The translations under genes were made by a program, and so were the position numbers. A stretch of DNA of 64,000 nucleotides from Platerodrilus igneus. Taxonomy: Eukaryota > Arthropoda > Insecta > Coleoptera > Lycidae. Position 1 is the first letter of the stretch; every line of letters starts with the position of its first letter. This document shows positions 1-11,439 of this stretch, one piece after another. Below the pieces are notes generated by a model. That model was not told the DNA's origin, ran no database searches, and saw only the letters and a program-made list of their open reading frames with translations. The DNA is taken from contig JARFIW010001366.1 of the NCBI GenBank assembly GCA_036346225.1, positions 496,001-560,000 of the forward strand, in the 5' to 3' direction.

Positions 1-1014
1 TAGTGACATCTTCTGATGTTTCATTGAGTTAATAAAAGAATTTGTAGGAACAAATTACAGATTCATATCGTATAACTACGAAAAATATAATTGAGGTCTG
101 TCCTTGACCTGTTCAAAGTTAACACAAGTCGGTTAAAGTAAAATTTATCTCGTTACTACGTCGACAGTTCAAACAACATACGAACATAATTTTTTGTACA
201 TACCAGAACTCCAAATTGCACCTAAATACTTGCTTGAAAGCTGACGTATGTATTAACAACGGAAAATTCCATTCCAAACAAACAGCTGCGCTGCATACTG
301 AAAAACACGTCACTTGGCTTCCATTATCTGCGTTTCAATTTACAGATGTTCCAGGCGTAATTCACACCATAAGAAAGCAAATGTTGTTTGTAATTAACTT
401 GAATAAATTATAAATGTGATTCCATATTATACAAGAATAGAATTGTTTTCATTTAATTTTCGCATGAATACTATTCAGAAAAGTTGCTTATTTATAATTT
501 ACGTTGCAATATATTTTAAAATAAATTATTCCCAAAGTTACATGTTCCTAATGGTCTTTTTAACAAAAACTTCATCGTTCTTCACGACTGGTTTCAACAC
601 AAAAATGGACCATCCAAAACAATTTATGAAGATAGCATACACGTGCAATCTTCCATCATGCACGCTTCCAACAGCAAAAATCAATGACGGACATCGCTCC
701 TAAGAACAACTTTCGACCTGCTTGAACCCCAGCTGTGTTAGAAGTGCCGGCCGAGCTTGTTGCCGCCTGGTAACAGCGATACCTAGCGGTTCCTGAGTAG
801 AGGGGGCTTTAAGAAGGATACCAAACAAAAGCTTTTATATTGTCTCCGTAGAATTTAACTTTTAACATGAACTAAATACTAGTTCTTTATTGGACAATAG
901 ATGTTATTAAATTAAGTGGATTGGATAACATTATAATGTATTATATTATTTAATATTTAATAAAAGGATTGATTATACAAATATATATATTAGGTGGAAA
1001 ATAAAATTGCTACA
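1..1014 (-). repeat. 3' LTR of element A (cut by window edge)
   Basis: Direct repeat of 5577-6592 with a handful of substitutions and small indels, including a different (AT)n length near 985 versus 6555. The right boundary is sharp: both copies end in ...ATTGCTACA on the plus strand and then diverge. Open frames inside it recur in both copies and look like chance frames. Confidence 0.85.
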
Positions 1015-1026
1015 CTGCCTCTTTCT
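1015..1026 (-). other. Polypurine tract of element A
   Basis: Read on the minus strand this is AGAAAGAGGCAG, directly before the LTR start TGTAGC. A purine run abutting the 3' LTR is the usual plus-strand primer of LTR retrotransposons. It fixes the orientation of the element and the LTR boundary. Confidence 0.6.
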
Positions 1027-1594
1027 AAGAGAAAAATTCTGGAATAAATGCGAAGAATTTTTTGAATTTATTGTTACATATTCACAACTTATTATTATTA
1101 ATTTTTACAAAATAAAACAAAATTACCACTTAAGATACAACATAATTGAAAATGAGTGACGAGTAACTACGCGTACTATACGCCACAAGGGGACAAATTC
1201 AGGAAGTCTTAATCGGTAGGGTGTCATTATCGTTTAATCATATTCGGGGTTATAATATCACTCATTTATACTCGAAACTTAAACAACAAAACATATAATA
1301 CTGCCGTATTATGATTCCTTAATGAAAATATCAAATTATCATGACAAACATATTTTTACTATATTAACCGTAATTTACATATTTACAAAAGAAGAAAAGG
1401 ACTCTCACTACTTTTGAGATCCACGACAAACATAACTTCAAAACGGCAACCATGTCTTGAAATCACTAACGTTCAACAATCTACCGCATGTATATGCAAC
1501 CAAAATGTAGAAATATCTCTTTCCCAGAAGAGACAAGTAAAACGTCACCACGTCTTACTTCTCACAAATCTCACTCACGCATGAATGAACAAAA

Positions 1595-1760
1595 TAGAAC
1601 ATTGCTATCTCACACAATATTCATATTAAACATAGAACATTGCTATCTCACGCAATATCCATAATCAAACATAGAACATTGCTATCTCACGCAATATTCA
1701 TAATTAAACATAGAACATTGCTATCTCACGCAATATTCATAATCAAACATAGAACATTGT
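1595..1760. repeat. 39-bp tandem repeat, about 4 copies
   Basis: The unit contains AACATTGCTATCTCACGC and repeats with a 39-bp period. Because 39 is a multiple of three, a plus-strand frame stays open through it (1640-1897), but its protein is only the repeat translated. It lies in the 3' untranslated part of element A. Confidence 0.85.
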
Positions 1761-1862
1761 TACTAACAATATTCATATTAAACATAACTATCATAGTTAC
1801 TAACAATATTGACCTCCAACCAATATTTAATATGGACTCAAACTACTTGATTCCCAATATAA

Positions 1863-2005
1863 TTATCAAATACTTTAATCACAAATCCAAAAAATAATAA
1901 CCAACTATATACAACTTTATTTATCAAACACTTTAATCATAAATCCGAAAGAAAATAATAACCAACTATATACAACTTTATTTATCAAACACTTTAATCA
2001 TAAAA
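1863..2005. repeat. ~60-bp tandem repeat, 2.3 copies
   Basis: Units start at 1863, 1921 and 1982, each beginning TTATCAAA followed by ACTTTAATC, and contain CCAACTATATACAACTTTAT. It belongs to the non-coding 3' region of element A, next to the 39-bp array. Confidence 0.8.
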
Positions 2006-2301
2006 ATACCTAAACATTCCTTTATAACCTTGAACTAGAGAATCATACGACAAATGAAATCATTTGACAAACGAAACATGTAACTTTTATCTTGACTCAA
2101 ATGAATAACTTGCAACTAACAATATCAGCACAGTCTAGTATCAACCTTACTGCACTACAAAAATTCTTTTTATACTTCTTATCCAACATCTAAAATTTTA
2201 GACTACCAAACAGTATTCCAATACAATATTTAAATCCTTTACTAAAAGATAAGACAGAAATAATTCCTACTATCAACCATTAAATATATCAACAACACTA
2301 A

Positions 2302-3573
2302 TTAATGTTCAGAAACGTTCTCTTTTTCAATATCACCACTGAACTCTGAATAAGGTTTTAAGTCCTTAACATGCCATCTGCCTGCCCTTGAACCATTTTC
2401 ATTAATCAATTCATAAATTAAATTCGAAACCTTCTTTTTAACAATGCTCAAAACATATTTTGGCGCAAGCTTAGCTGTAAACTTATCACTTGCTTTCGAA
2501 AGAACTTTATTTGACCTCCAAACCTTGTCACCTACTTCGAAAGAAATGTTACGTCTCCTTAAATTATATGAATTACTAGACTGCATGTAAGCTAAATGTA
2601 ACCTTTTCTGTACGTCTATAAGAATATCAAATAGTCCTTGATGATCTGACACATACGAAGGTCTATCACTAGAAATAAAATCAATATCAACTGAGGGTTC
2701 CACATCAAGACCATAAAATCTTCCAGACACAGGAACATGTCTACCAAAAACTAAGAAATTTGGCGAATAACCAGTGGCATGATGTTTTGCAGAGTTAATC
2801 GCATACTGAATTTGGGGTAACTCTATGTCCCAAGTATCATGTTCTTTAATATACGAACGTATAGCTGTTCCGACTGTTCTATTTATCCTCTCTACAAAAT
2901 TACATTGGGGAGAGTAAACTGCATTAAACCAAATTTTTTGAACGTCATATTTTTTACATACTGCCTTGAAATTTCTACCACTAAATTGTGAGCCATTATC
3001 ACAAATAATATATTTGGGAACACCATAAACTAAAAAAACTTGTTCCTCCAATACACGTTCTATTATATGCGCTTTTGCTTTACGTAACGGAAACAATAAC
3101 GTAAATTTCGAGAACCAATCACCAATAACTAATAACCATTTGTGTCCAACCTTGGACCGTGGAAATGGGCCCATAAGGTCTATAGCGATAATCTGAAAGG
3201 GGAACTTCACTTCTTTTCCTTTCCCATTAAACCAAGGGTCCTCTATTCGATGCCTTCTGTGCACCACACGTTAAACAATTTTACAAAATTTCAACACATC
3301 ATTACGCATTTTTGGCCAATAAAAACTCTCTTGTATGCGTGCCAATGTTTTAAAAAAACCAAAATGACCGGCCACTGAAGGGTCATGATTTATCCGAATA
3401 ACCTCTTCCTTCTGTGATCTAGGGACTAAATATTTCCATTCCCTTTCATTCGACGAGAGTGGTAAATTTGATGAAAGAAATTTAAATACATAATTATCTT
3501 CTACCTTCCATTGTGGGTAATCATCAGGTGAAGCTAAAATTTTTTTTTGAAGAGACACATACCAAGGATCCAC
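2302..3573 (-). pseudogene. Gypsy integrase (element A), one frameshift
   Basis: Two minus-strand frames, 3573-3271 and 3267-2302, together cover a retroviral-type integrase. The first has the zinc-binding start, with two His in DPSVAGHFGFF and a Cys in KFCKIV; the second Cys of the finger is lost at the break near 3270. The second frame carries the DDE core: VIGDWFSKF (first Asp), ICDNGSQFSG (second Asp) and NFVERINRT (Glu). It then has the C-terminal basic region with a GDKVWRSN motif and ends about 1.3 kb before the polypurine tract. In a complete element it would be the last domain of Pol and would join cDNA to target DNA. Family assignment is secure; one frameshift makes the copy non-functional. 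Confidence 0.88.
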
Positions 3574-4404
3574 ATTATCTAACTTGATTTCAACTAAATT
3601 ATCAACATGATTTCAAACATTAAACCAATGAACTTCAAACTTTAAGAACACCTTCTCTTTTAAATTCGCAGACAATGACAATTTTAAACATAATAAATTT
3701 ATAATTTAGATTACTCTCAACCTTCCATCTAGGATAACAATAAATCAATGTTCTAGTACACTCTTACACTACTCATAATCAAACTGTCAAGATAGACAAA
3801 AGTACTTCACAACGCATAAACTTGCTAGGGTGACAAACTCCTCTGTGAGTCTCACCTAGACTTATAAACAAAAATTATAACCTCATCACCAATCTCAAAA
3901 TAGTGATGCCAAAATTGCTAGAGTGACAACTTACCTCGAGTCTCGTTTAGACTAATGTAATGCTGAGCGACCGACTTTTCCTAAGTCTCGTCTAGACTGA
4001 CATACTGCTAATCCGACCAACCACGACGACAAGTTTCACTTAGACTTACAACCAATTAACATACTGCGTTGCAATGCGGATATAAATAAATAAAAATTGC
4101 TATCAAAATAAATTATATCAAAACAAAACGTGCCTATGCACAAGAGCAATCTTGAAACGGTTTACCGACAGTAAAACCAGTGTACCAAATTATAAACATC
4201 TATCATCTCTACTATAAAAATTTATCAAACAACTATTGTAGCTAATACAAATGGAAGAAAACCTAAATACAAATCACTATTATCAACTACACTGTGAATT
4301 ATTATTCACTGAAATACTACAAGCTGCGACTAAAAGAACAATAATATTCCTATCGAACAATTTTTCCATGTAAGGAAGCTTCTTCTCTTTCTTACACAAC
4401 TTTA
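3574..4404 (-). other. Non-coding stretch of element A with diverged repeats
   Basis: I see no protease, RT or RNase H here, where they should lie between gag and integrase. Between about 3820 and 4050 a diverged unit recurs four times, each with a core close to GAGTCTCGTCTAGACTNA preceded by GCTAGNGTGAC-like sequence. The spacing is irregular (about 45-60 bp). It could be replacement sequence or a repeat grown after an internal deletion. Confidence 0.5.
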
Positions 4405-4601
4405 TTAATGTTGATATCTATCAATTTCCGTTAGAGCTAATTGACAAATAAAATCAGGTAATGTTGTTTCTTTGGCTAATAATCGGCCTAACATTTTCCT
4501 CTTATCCTGCATCGGTCTGCTGCTAACACTTCTCGAATTCTCAATTCATAATCCAACTCATCTTTATACAAATAAACTACTTGATACGTCTCAGCCATCA
4601 T
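4405..4601 (-). pseudogene. gag N-terminus of element A (remnant)
   Basis: The frame starts at ATG 4601 (a second ATG at 4598). After about 16 codons it shows LDYELRIRE, the motif found near the start of many insect Gypsy Gag proteins. A frameshift near 4520 moves the continuation into another frame, which reads KRKMLGRLL and stops at 4405. The remaining Gag (capsid, nucleocapsid) is absent. The position, about 160 bp inside the 5' LTR and primer-binding site, is right for gag. Confidence 0.6.
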
Positions 4602-4762
4602 GGGATATACTAACTAACTAATTACAAATTAAACTCAATTAAACAACAACATCAATAAACTAAACCAATCTGAGGGTAAATGAGTTACGAATCACAAGTG
4701 TAAACAACCAAAGTCAATCGAAGCCTATACTTTATGTGTTTATACAATTGGTACAGCAATCG

Positions 4763-4782
4763 AGGCCTACACGCTGGGCGCT
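4763..4782 (-). other. Candidate primer-binding site of element A
   Basis: On the minus strand the sequence reads AGCGCCCAGCGTGTAGGCC, close to the TGGCGCCCAACGTGGGGC type of primer-binding site used by many insect Gypsy elements. It lies just inside a TG/CA position at 4786-4787, which is why I place the LTR edge there. The first two bases differ from the usual TGG. Confidence 0.4.
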
Positions 4783-4785
4783 ATT

Positions 4786-6592
4786 TGAAGCCTTTTAAAT
4801 TCCGATTTAGTTTAACGAGAAATTCCGATAATTAGAAATGGAGCCCACGGCAAATTAAGATGGAAGGTGGCTCTAAGTTGAGGAAATCTCAAAGGCAAAG
4901 CGGCTAGTCGAGCTATATGCTCTGGGTAGAGAATGAGCTGTGGGTCGGGGTGTAATTGCAACCACTTATAATAAAAATAAGGCGCCACCGTATTTTTTTA
5001 TACTGAGAAGACCTAATACAAGTCCCTTGTACAAGGCAAATGCGGAAACCTTTTTTCTATAACCGCTATATAATTTTAAAGACCTCCTAATCTTTAAAGT
5101 ATCTTACCTTATGGCTCGACCTTGACCTTAGCAATCCTGCACTGCACCTGTGAACAGATTAAACAAAGAAAAGCACTGTTTGTGCATTCAAACTCAAAAA
5201 TAATTAAATATAATCAGAATCGACTTTCATTCCTCTTAAATAAAAGATAGTCTTTAGTCCGAAAATAAGAATCTATTCTTTTTGGTATCCAATAAAGTAA
5301 TTTTTTACAAAAAATATGTCTTCCTTTATAAGTTAATTTAAATTAGGAAGAGTTAATTACAATGGTACTGAATATATCCGTACCAATTACTATTTAATGA
5401 AGTTTATATAACAGATTGACAAAGCATAAAATTGCTTATTTATAGAAAGAGTTAATTATGGTAAATTTACCTTAATTTCACAGTAAATAATTACAGATAA
5501 TTGTTCATAAAATATCAAATGTAGAAATTTAATTTCTAAAGGTTCAAAGTTAGAAGAATTTACTTTATCTAATTAGTAGTGACATCTTCTGATGTTTCAT
5601 TGAGTTAATAAAAGAATTTGTAGGAACAAATTACAGATTCATATCGTATAACTACGAAAAATATAATTGAGGTCTGTCCTTGACCTGTTCAAAGTTAACA
5701 CAAGTCGGTTAAAGTAAAATTTATCTCGTTACTACGTCGACAGTTCAAACAACATACGAACATAATTTTTTGTACATACCAGAACTCCAAATTGCACCTA
5801 AATACTTGCTTGAAAGCTGACGTATGTATTAACAACGGAAAATTCCATTCCAAACAAACAGCTGCGCTGCATACTGAAAAACACGTCACTTGGCTTCCAT
5901 TATCTGCGTTTCAATTTACAGATGTTCCAGGCGTAATTCACACCATAAGAAAGCAAATGTTGTTTGTAATTAACTTGAATAAATTATAAATGTGATTCCA
6001 TATTATACAAGAATAGAATTGTTTTCATTTAATTTTCGCATGAATACTATTCAGAAAAGTTGCTTATTTATAATTTACGTTGCAATATATTTTAAAATAA
6101 ATTATTCCCAAAGTTACATGTTCCTAATGGTCTTTTAACAAAAACTTTATCGTTCTTCACGACTGGTTTCAACACAAAATGGACCATCCAAAACAATTTA
6201 TGAAGATAGCATACACGTGCAATCTTCCATCGTGCACGCTTCCAACAGCAAAATCAATGACGGACATCGCTCCTAAGAACAACTTTCGACCTGCTTGAAC
6301 CCCAGCTGTGTTAGAAGTGCCGGCCGAGCTTGTTGCCGCCTGGTAACAGCGATACCTAGCGGTTCCTGAGTAGAGGGGCTTTAAGAAGGATACCAAACAA
6401 AAGCTTTTATATTGTCTCCGTAGAATTTAACTTTTAACATGAACTAAATACTAGTTCTTTATTGGACAATAAATGTTATTAAATTAAGTGGATTGGATAA
6501 CATTATAATGTATTATATTATTTAATATTTAATAAAAGGATTGATTATACAGATATATATATATATATTAGGTGGAAAATAAAATTGCTACA
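4786..6592 (-). repeat. 5' LTR of element A
   Basis: Bases 5577-6592 match 1-1014. The match cannot be tested left of 5577 because the window starts there. If the LTR ends beside the candidate primer-binding site it is about 1.8 kb long. The right end TGTAGC (minus strand) is certain; the left end is inferred. Confidence 0.6.
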
Positions 6593-7891
6593 AGATAACA
6601 AAAAGATTTACCAAGTTCAGATCACTAAAGACGACAATGAATCACAAATAATTAAAACTCTAAAGGAATACACCCCCGAGAAAAAACGATTTTACTTTTA
6701 CTTTAACACGGAAAACTTGTACAAACGATTTTCAGAAATATATATAAAATTATTCAACAATTCTGACCCTGAACTTATAAGATTTGCAAGAAAATTAATA
6801 ACATTAGACGACCCTGACGAAATAAATGACGTGATCAGAAACCAACACGAAGGAAAGACCAACCATCCAGGAATAAATGAGACCCTAAAGCAAATCATGA
6901 GACGTTACTATTTCAAAGACATGAAAGAATTAACTACAGACTATATCAATCAATGTGTACTATGTGACAGAGCAAAATATGACAGAAAACCCCAAAAGAT
7001 ACCCTTAATGTTAACTAAAACACCAGACAAACCTTTTCAGAAACTACACGCCGATACTCTAGTAGTAGAAGCACAAAGTTACTTAACAATCCTGGACGCA
7101 TTTACAAAAATAGGCCAAGCAATACCAATCACTTCTGAAAACAGTATAGACGTAACTCAAGGATTTCTACAATATTTTACATTTTACGGAACACCCGAAA
7201 CAATCACGTTAGATAACGGAAGCGAATTTAAAAACGAAACAATAAACAAAACACCTTGGAATTACACAAAATAAAAATTAACTTTATAACTGAAAACCAC
7301 CCTGAATCCAACGGACTAGTTGAGAGACTACATTCGACTCTATTAGAACAAATCCGATTATTAAGAATCAATTACAAGAAAGAACACATAACTAATTTAA
7401 TGTCATACGCATTAATCGCCTATAATAACACAATTCATTCATCGACAAATTTTACACCCTTAGAATTAACCCTAGGACACTCAAATTTGCGCAACCCCTA
7501 TGATATACATTATAACAAGGAAATCTATCAACAATACGCCAAGGATCACAAAGAGAAACTAAAAATAACTTATGACAAAGTAAAGGATAAGTTAGATAAC
7601 GACAAAGAACGCATTACCGCGACCCCTAATAAAAACACAGACGTAAATAAATTTTTCATAGGACAAACCGTATATGAGAAAAAATACCAAAACAAAAGAC
7701 ACAAAACGGCAACGAGAAATTTAGGCCCCTTTAAAATCAAACGAATATCCGACAAAAACGTAGCCGTAGTAGACAACGGCAAGATAACAAAATATATTCA
7801 CCTCAAAAATTTAAGACACCCTGTACTTTCAGATGGACAATCATCACCTTTACCGTCAACCTCCACCCAGGTAGAACGGACACCAAAATAG
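6593..7891 (+). pseudogene. Integrase of element B
   Basis: Two overlapping frames (to 7274 and from 7256) encode the end of Pol. After a connection segment there is a zinc-binding HHCC region: two His in the EGKTNHPGI area, then CVLCDRAK. The DDE core follows: HADTLVV (first Asp), TLDNGSEFKN (second Asp) and SNGLVERLHS (Glu). The C-terminal domain ends near KNLRHPV. A frameshift near 7260 lies just after the second Asp. The same protein end occurs at 22546-22688 in remnant F. The gene is broken at the 5' end by the junction with element A. Confidence 0.85.
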
Positions 7892-9568
7892 TAATTGAAG
7901 ACATAAAGAATAACCCCGGTATAATACCAATAAAATTAGGCAGTATGCAGAACACTATAGACTATTGGACCTTTGCACAAAAATTCGATTTAACCGAACT
8001 GAAACAAGAATTTCGAATAATCAAAAATAATTATTACCGACTAAAACAATCAATGGACTCAACAAAATTCGGAAAAGAATACGCAATAGAAATGATGAAC
8101 TACGACAGTATAACAGAAAGTATTTTGAAAAACATAAAGACAAATTTAATCGACTAATACCCACAGAACAAACGGCAAGACGAAAAAGAGGACTAACTAA
8201 CGGATTAGGAAACATAATCAAAGCAATTACCCGCAATTTAGATAATCAAGACGCAGAACGCAATGACAACGCAATATTACAATTAGTAGAAAAACCAAAA
8301 CGACATCAAAACCATAATTAGTAACCAAATATCATTAACGCAGTCAATGATCATCAAATTTAATGAAACCCTAAGAAAATTAGTTAGAAATCAAGATAGT
8401 ATAGCCAATCGAATACAAACCCTAGAAAATAACATGCAAACTACCATGTTAGGTATGCGAGATTTAATCAGATTGAACACGATATACAACCAGATAATAT
8501 CAACCCTAACTTTAATTCAACAAATCCTAGCAACATTAGAAAACGCAGTAACCTTTGCCAAATTAAATACCCTACATTCAAGTATCATAGAACCAATTGA
8601 TTTATTAAAAGAATTATTAAGAGTAAAATCCTTTATAACTAACAGTAGATTATCTTTCGATGTAATAGAATCAAACATTTTAATATTTGAAAAAATAGCT
8701 ATGGTTAAAGGCTATGTAAAAAATAACGAAATAACATTTTTAATAGAAATACCAATAGTAGAGATTAAGAATTACATTTATTATCACTTATTTGCTTTTC
8801 CAATGAAAATGACTAGCACATACCAAGTTATTATTTCAAAAACCAAAATCCTATCCTGAAATGAACTAAGATATGGTTATATGAACGAAAAATGTGTTGA
8901 AGTCACACCCAATCAATACTTATGTTAATCATTGACAACAACAACAATTCAAGAAGATAGCTCTTGTAAAGTACAACTACTAAAATTCACCAATCATTAC
9001 GAAAATTGTGAAGCCAAACCTGTACAAATCACCAATATGAAAATCCAGAAAGTAACGGAAAATAAATGGATAGCCATTTTTCCCACCGAAGTAATCGCAA
9101 CAATGTACTGCAATCAAGACGAAAGTAACTTAGCATTAACCGGAAGTAAATTAATCACCCTTAAGGAAAATTGTTATTTGAAATTGAAAAATGAAATAAT
9201 TAGAGATTACCAAGATCCCGTACAAACGAAGAAGTTAGCAAATTTAGATTACCCAAGACGAAGACGAAGAAATACTTCAAAAACCAATGCAACTGGAACA
9301 CCTGGAATTAGACAACCTCAACCACGTCATGAAGCTCACGGAAGACTACAAAGAACACCTAAATGAACTCAAAACGCCCAAAGTGCACTACAATAATATT
9401 AGTGTATGGACAATTATATTAATTATATTGACGATTTTATTGATCATTTATGTAACTTATAAAATGTATATTAGATATAAAAATAATAAAGGAAACAGCT
9501 TTAGATTTAAGGCAACCAAAGAAACAAATGTACCCTTAAAAAGTATGAATTTTAAGAAAAGAGATTAA
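7845..9568 (+). pseudogene. env: env-like glycoprotein gene of element B, broken
   Basis: Several frames in series encode an insect errantivirus Env, a relative of baculovirus F-type fusion proteins. The surface part overlaps the end of pol in another frame near 7845-7890 and continues through 7945-8157. A furin-like site ARRKRG and a glycine-rich putative fusion peptide follow at about 8180-8230. A long helical region lies at 8347-8859, and a hydrophobic membrane anchor with a short basic tail is encoded at about 9400-9500. At least three frame changes and stops interrupt it (near 8155, 8310 and 8858), so no full-length product is possible. In intact relatives env is made from a spliced mRNA; I did not identify the splice sites. 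Confidence 0.75.
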
Positions 9569-9633
9569 ACGAATTTATTTAATTAAAAATCAAGAAAGGT
9601 AAAAACCCTTATTTTTTAATGTACGTCAGGAGG

Positions 9634-10160
9634 AGTTATGTAGTCCCCCATTTGTTATATATAAATAAAGAAACTAATAATTAGGAATTAATAGAAATAT
9701 TAGAAAATGCGCAACAATGTAATTGAAGGACAATTTATTTCAGTTTATTAACTTTCATGGGAACGGAAGCGCTACTTTGTAGCACAGAGATAAGTGACAC
9801 TGCAGATGTAAGGTCACAGGCGGTCGTAGACAGTCACGTACCGAGATTACTAAGAAGTAAGTTCGCAACAAAGTAGTTTTGAATGGATTTAAGATAGCAA
9901 CAATGTATTATGAATAAGAGTCAAGTGTAAGCAGACATTAAGTCTGCAAGTTCCCACAGACATGCGAGGGGATAGGGATATTATAAAAGGCCCGGGAGCT
10001 CCACTCACAGTCAGTTAATCTATCGTTCAGCTTTAGCATTGCAGTTCGTAGATAACTCACTTTGTACAATTAGTAATTAATTTCGACTTAGAATAATAAT
10101 TCAAGATTGTCAAAATTTAACATTAATTTCTGTAAATTAATAAATAAATGTGTTAAGAAG
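9634..10160 (+). repeat. 3' LTR of element B
   Basis: Begins AGTTATGTAGTCCCCC after a purine-rich CAGGAGG. Homologous sequences occur at 24800-25264, 38437-38956 and 59155-59674. All share a run of C near the start, a TATA-like element followed by a CAGTCAGT-type initiator, and an end near GTTANGAAG. The exact 3' limit is an estimate from where the relatives diverge. Confidence 0.7.
9981..10016 (+). promoter_or_regulatory. LTR core promoter (TATA and initiator)
   Basis: TTATAAAAG at 9981-9989 is followed 30 bp later by TCAGTT, an arthropod initiator-like sequence, at 10011. This matches the spacing of an insect RNA polymerase II core promoter and marks the likely U3/R border of the LTR. Confidence 0.55.
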
Positions 10161-10174
10161 TTCAAGAAGTCTTT

Positions 10175-11230
10175 TTAAAAAGGACCGTTCGCAGCCACGA
10201 ACCTTAACTCGCGGCCGTGATATGAGCGGGTGATACACCCGAGCTTCCATTGTAATGGGGGTAACCGTTCATCCTTGATTACAACTAAGGTGTTTACAGT
10301 GAGTGGATCACCTTGATTATGCCATTTGGACCTCTGACGGAGAGTATTTAAGTATTCTAGGCTCCAGCGCAACCAGAAATCCTTATACATTTTCTGTAAT
10401 AATCTCCAGCGATCACGTGTAGGTATTTTAATTTGAGATAGAACTTCATCTGGAGGAGCCGTTAAAGGTTCCATTGTAAGAAAATGGCCGGGTGAAAGAC
10501 ACTGCAAGTCATTTGGGTCCTTAAGGCACAGAGGGGTCTAGAGTTTAATATCGCCTCTATTTGGGTAAGGACGGTGTATAGTTCCTCAAACGTGAGTACC
10601 TGTTTCCCGATTACACGAAAAAAATGAGTTTTGATATTTTTAACGCCGCTTTCCCAGAAACCACCAAAGTGGGAGGCACTAAGGGGGTTAGAAGACCAAG
10701 TGATACCTTCTTGTTTAGTACCATCTTGCATATAAGCAAGCAGTTGATTGTTAGCTCCTACGAAATTTGTATTGCAATCGCTGAATATATTAGAGCAACG
10801 CCCTCAACGAGCCACAAAACGTCGCAAGGCAGCAAGGAATGCGGCAGAAGACAAATCGGAAACAAGCTCAATGTGTGTAGCCTTAGTGGCAAAACACACA
10901 AATATGCATATATACAACTTAAGAATTTTTGCCTTTCTCAAGTTAGTAACTTTAGTTGAAATGGGTCCTGCAATATCTACACCCACACAACTGAATGGCT
11001 TAACTTAATTCACACGAGTTGGGGGGCAAGTCACCCATAAAGGGTGTCACCGGAATCGGCTTGGTGCGGAAACATTTAATACACGACGAAAGATAAAATC
11101 GAATTGATTGTTTGATCGAAATGATCCAAAAGATTTCCTGAATTAAGTAAGCTGTGGTTGAAATGCCAGCATGACAATATTTGTGATGAATGGACAAAAT
11201 TGCGAGCTCTGTCAATCGGTGACGACGAGG
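10175..11230 (-). pseudogene. BEL/Pao integrase and DUF5641 domain
   Basis: Read on the minus strand, a zinc-binding stretch near 11050-11190 shows HKYCHAG and CIKCFRTKP. It is followed by MGDLPP and then the catalytic core start GVDIAGPIST (about 10980). After a gap the ASHFGGFWE motif appears near 10670, with ILNSRPL near 10540. The DUF5641 tail reads LSPGHFL, RWRLLQKMY and VVIKDERLPPLQWKLG (10507-10175). Four frames are needed and the extreme C-terminus is missing. The middle of the catalytic core is degraded, so the second Asp and the Glu were not located. The BEL/Pao assignment rests on the DUF5641 motifs and is firm. Confidence 0.85.
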
Positions 11231-11439
11231 CAATAATGCCGGATATTTTGCAGTGTAAGGTAACTTAGAGTGTACCAAACGACCACCAACACTTAAAATG
11301 CTTTGAGTGCCAAGAAAGTGCCAAGTGTTTTGGTAAGTTTGTCTTAGTTTTGATCCAGGAAATATCCTTGACAAAGACTGTAGCTTGAACACATCGAAGA
11401 ATGACCATGAGGAAATTAAATAATTCATCAGCAGTAAGG

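Larger units (their letters stand above)
1..6592 (-). mobile_element. Ty3/Gypsy LTR retrotransposon A, internally deleted
   Basis: Bases 1-1014 recur almost unchanged at 5577-6592, and the segment between carries a minus-strand Gypsy integrase and the start of a gag. Read on the minus strand the order is 5' LTR (4786-6592), candidate primer-binding site, gag start, a non-coding stretch, integrase, repeat-rich 3' region, polypurine tract, 3' LTR. The LTR begins TGTAGCAATT on the minus strand. Protease, RT and RNase H are not found, so the copy cannot be autonomous. The left LTR probably extends about 790 bp past the window start, because the right LTR seems to be about 1.8 kb. The near identity of the LTRs suggests a recent insertion. 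The outer limits are inferred. Confidence 0.8.
6593..10160 (+). mobile_element. Errantivirus-like element B, 5'-truncated
   Basis: A plus-strand remnant that starts inside the integrase exactly where the LTR of element A ends. It continues through integrase, an env reading frame and a 3' LTR. The gene order pol-env with an LTR beginning AGTTA is that of insect errantiviruses (gypsy group with env). Gag and most of pol are missing to the left, which would fit element A having inserted into this copy. A related copy lies at 22343-25264. Confidence 0.75.

Noticed and set aside
119..703. Short open frames in the left LTR, repeated at 5695-6396
   Set aside because: Identical placement in both LTR copies and no recognisable motif; chance frames of an LTR.
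1595..1760. Regular repeats considered as a CRISPR-like array
   Set aside because: Units are contiguous with no unique spacers, and the context is an insect retrotransposon.
1640..1897. 85-codon plus-strand frame with repeated HAIFIIKHRTLL
   Set aside because: It is the translation of the 39-bp tandem repeat, a multiple of three, on the strand opposite to element A.
10624..11008. Plus-strand frames over the BEL integrase
   Set aside because: They are antisense shadows of the minus-strand integrase, which has clear family motifs.
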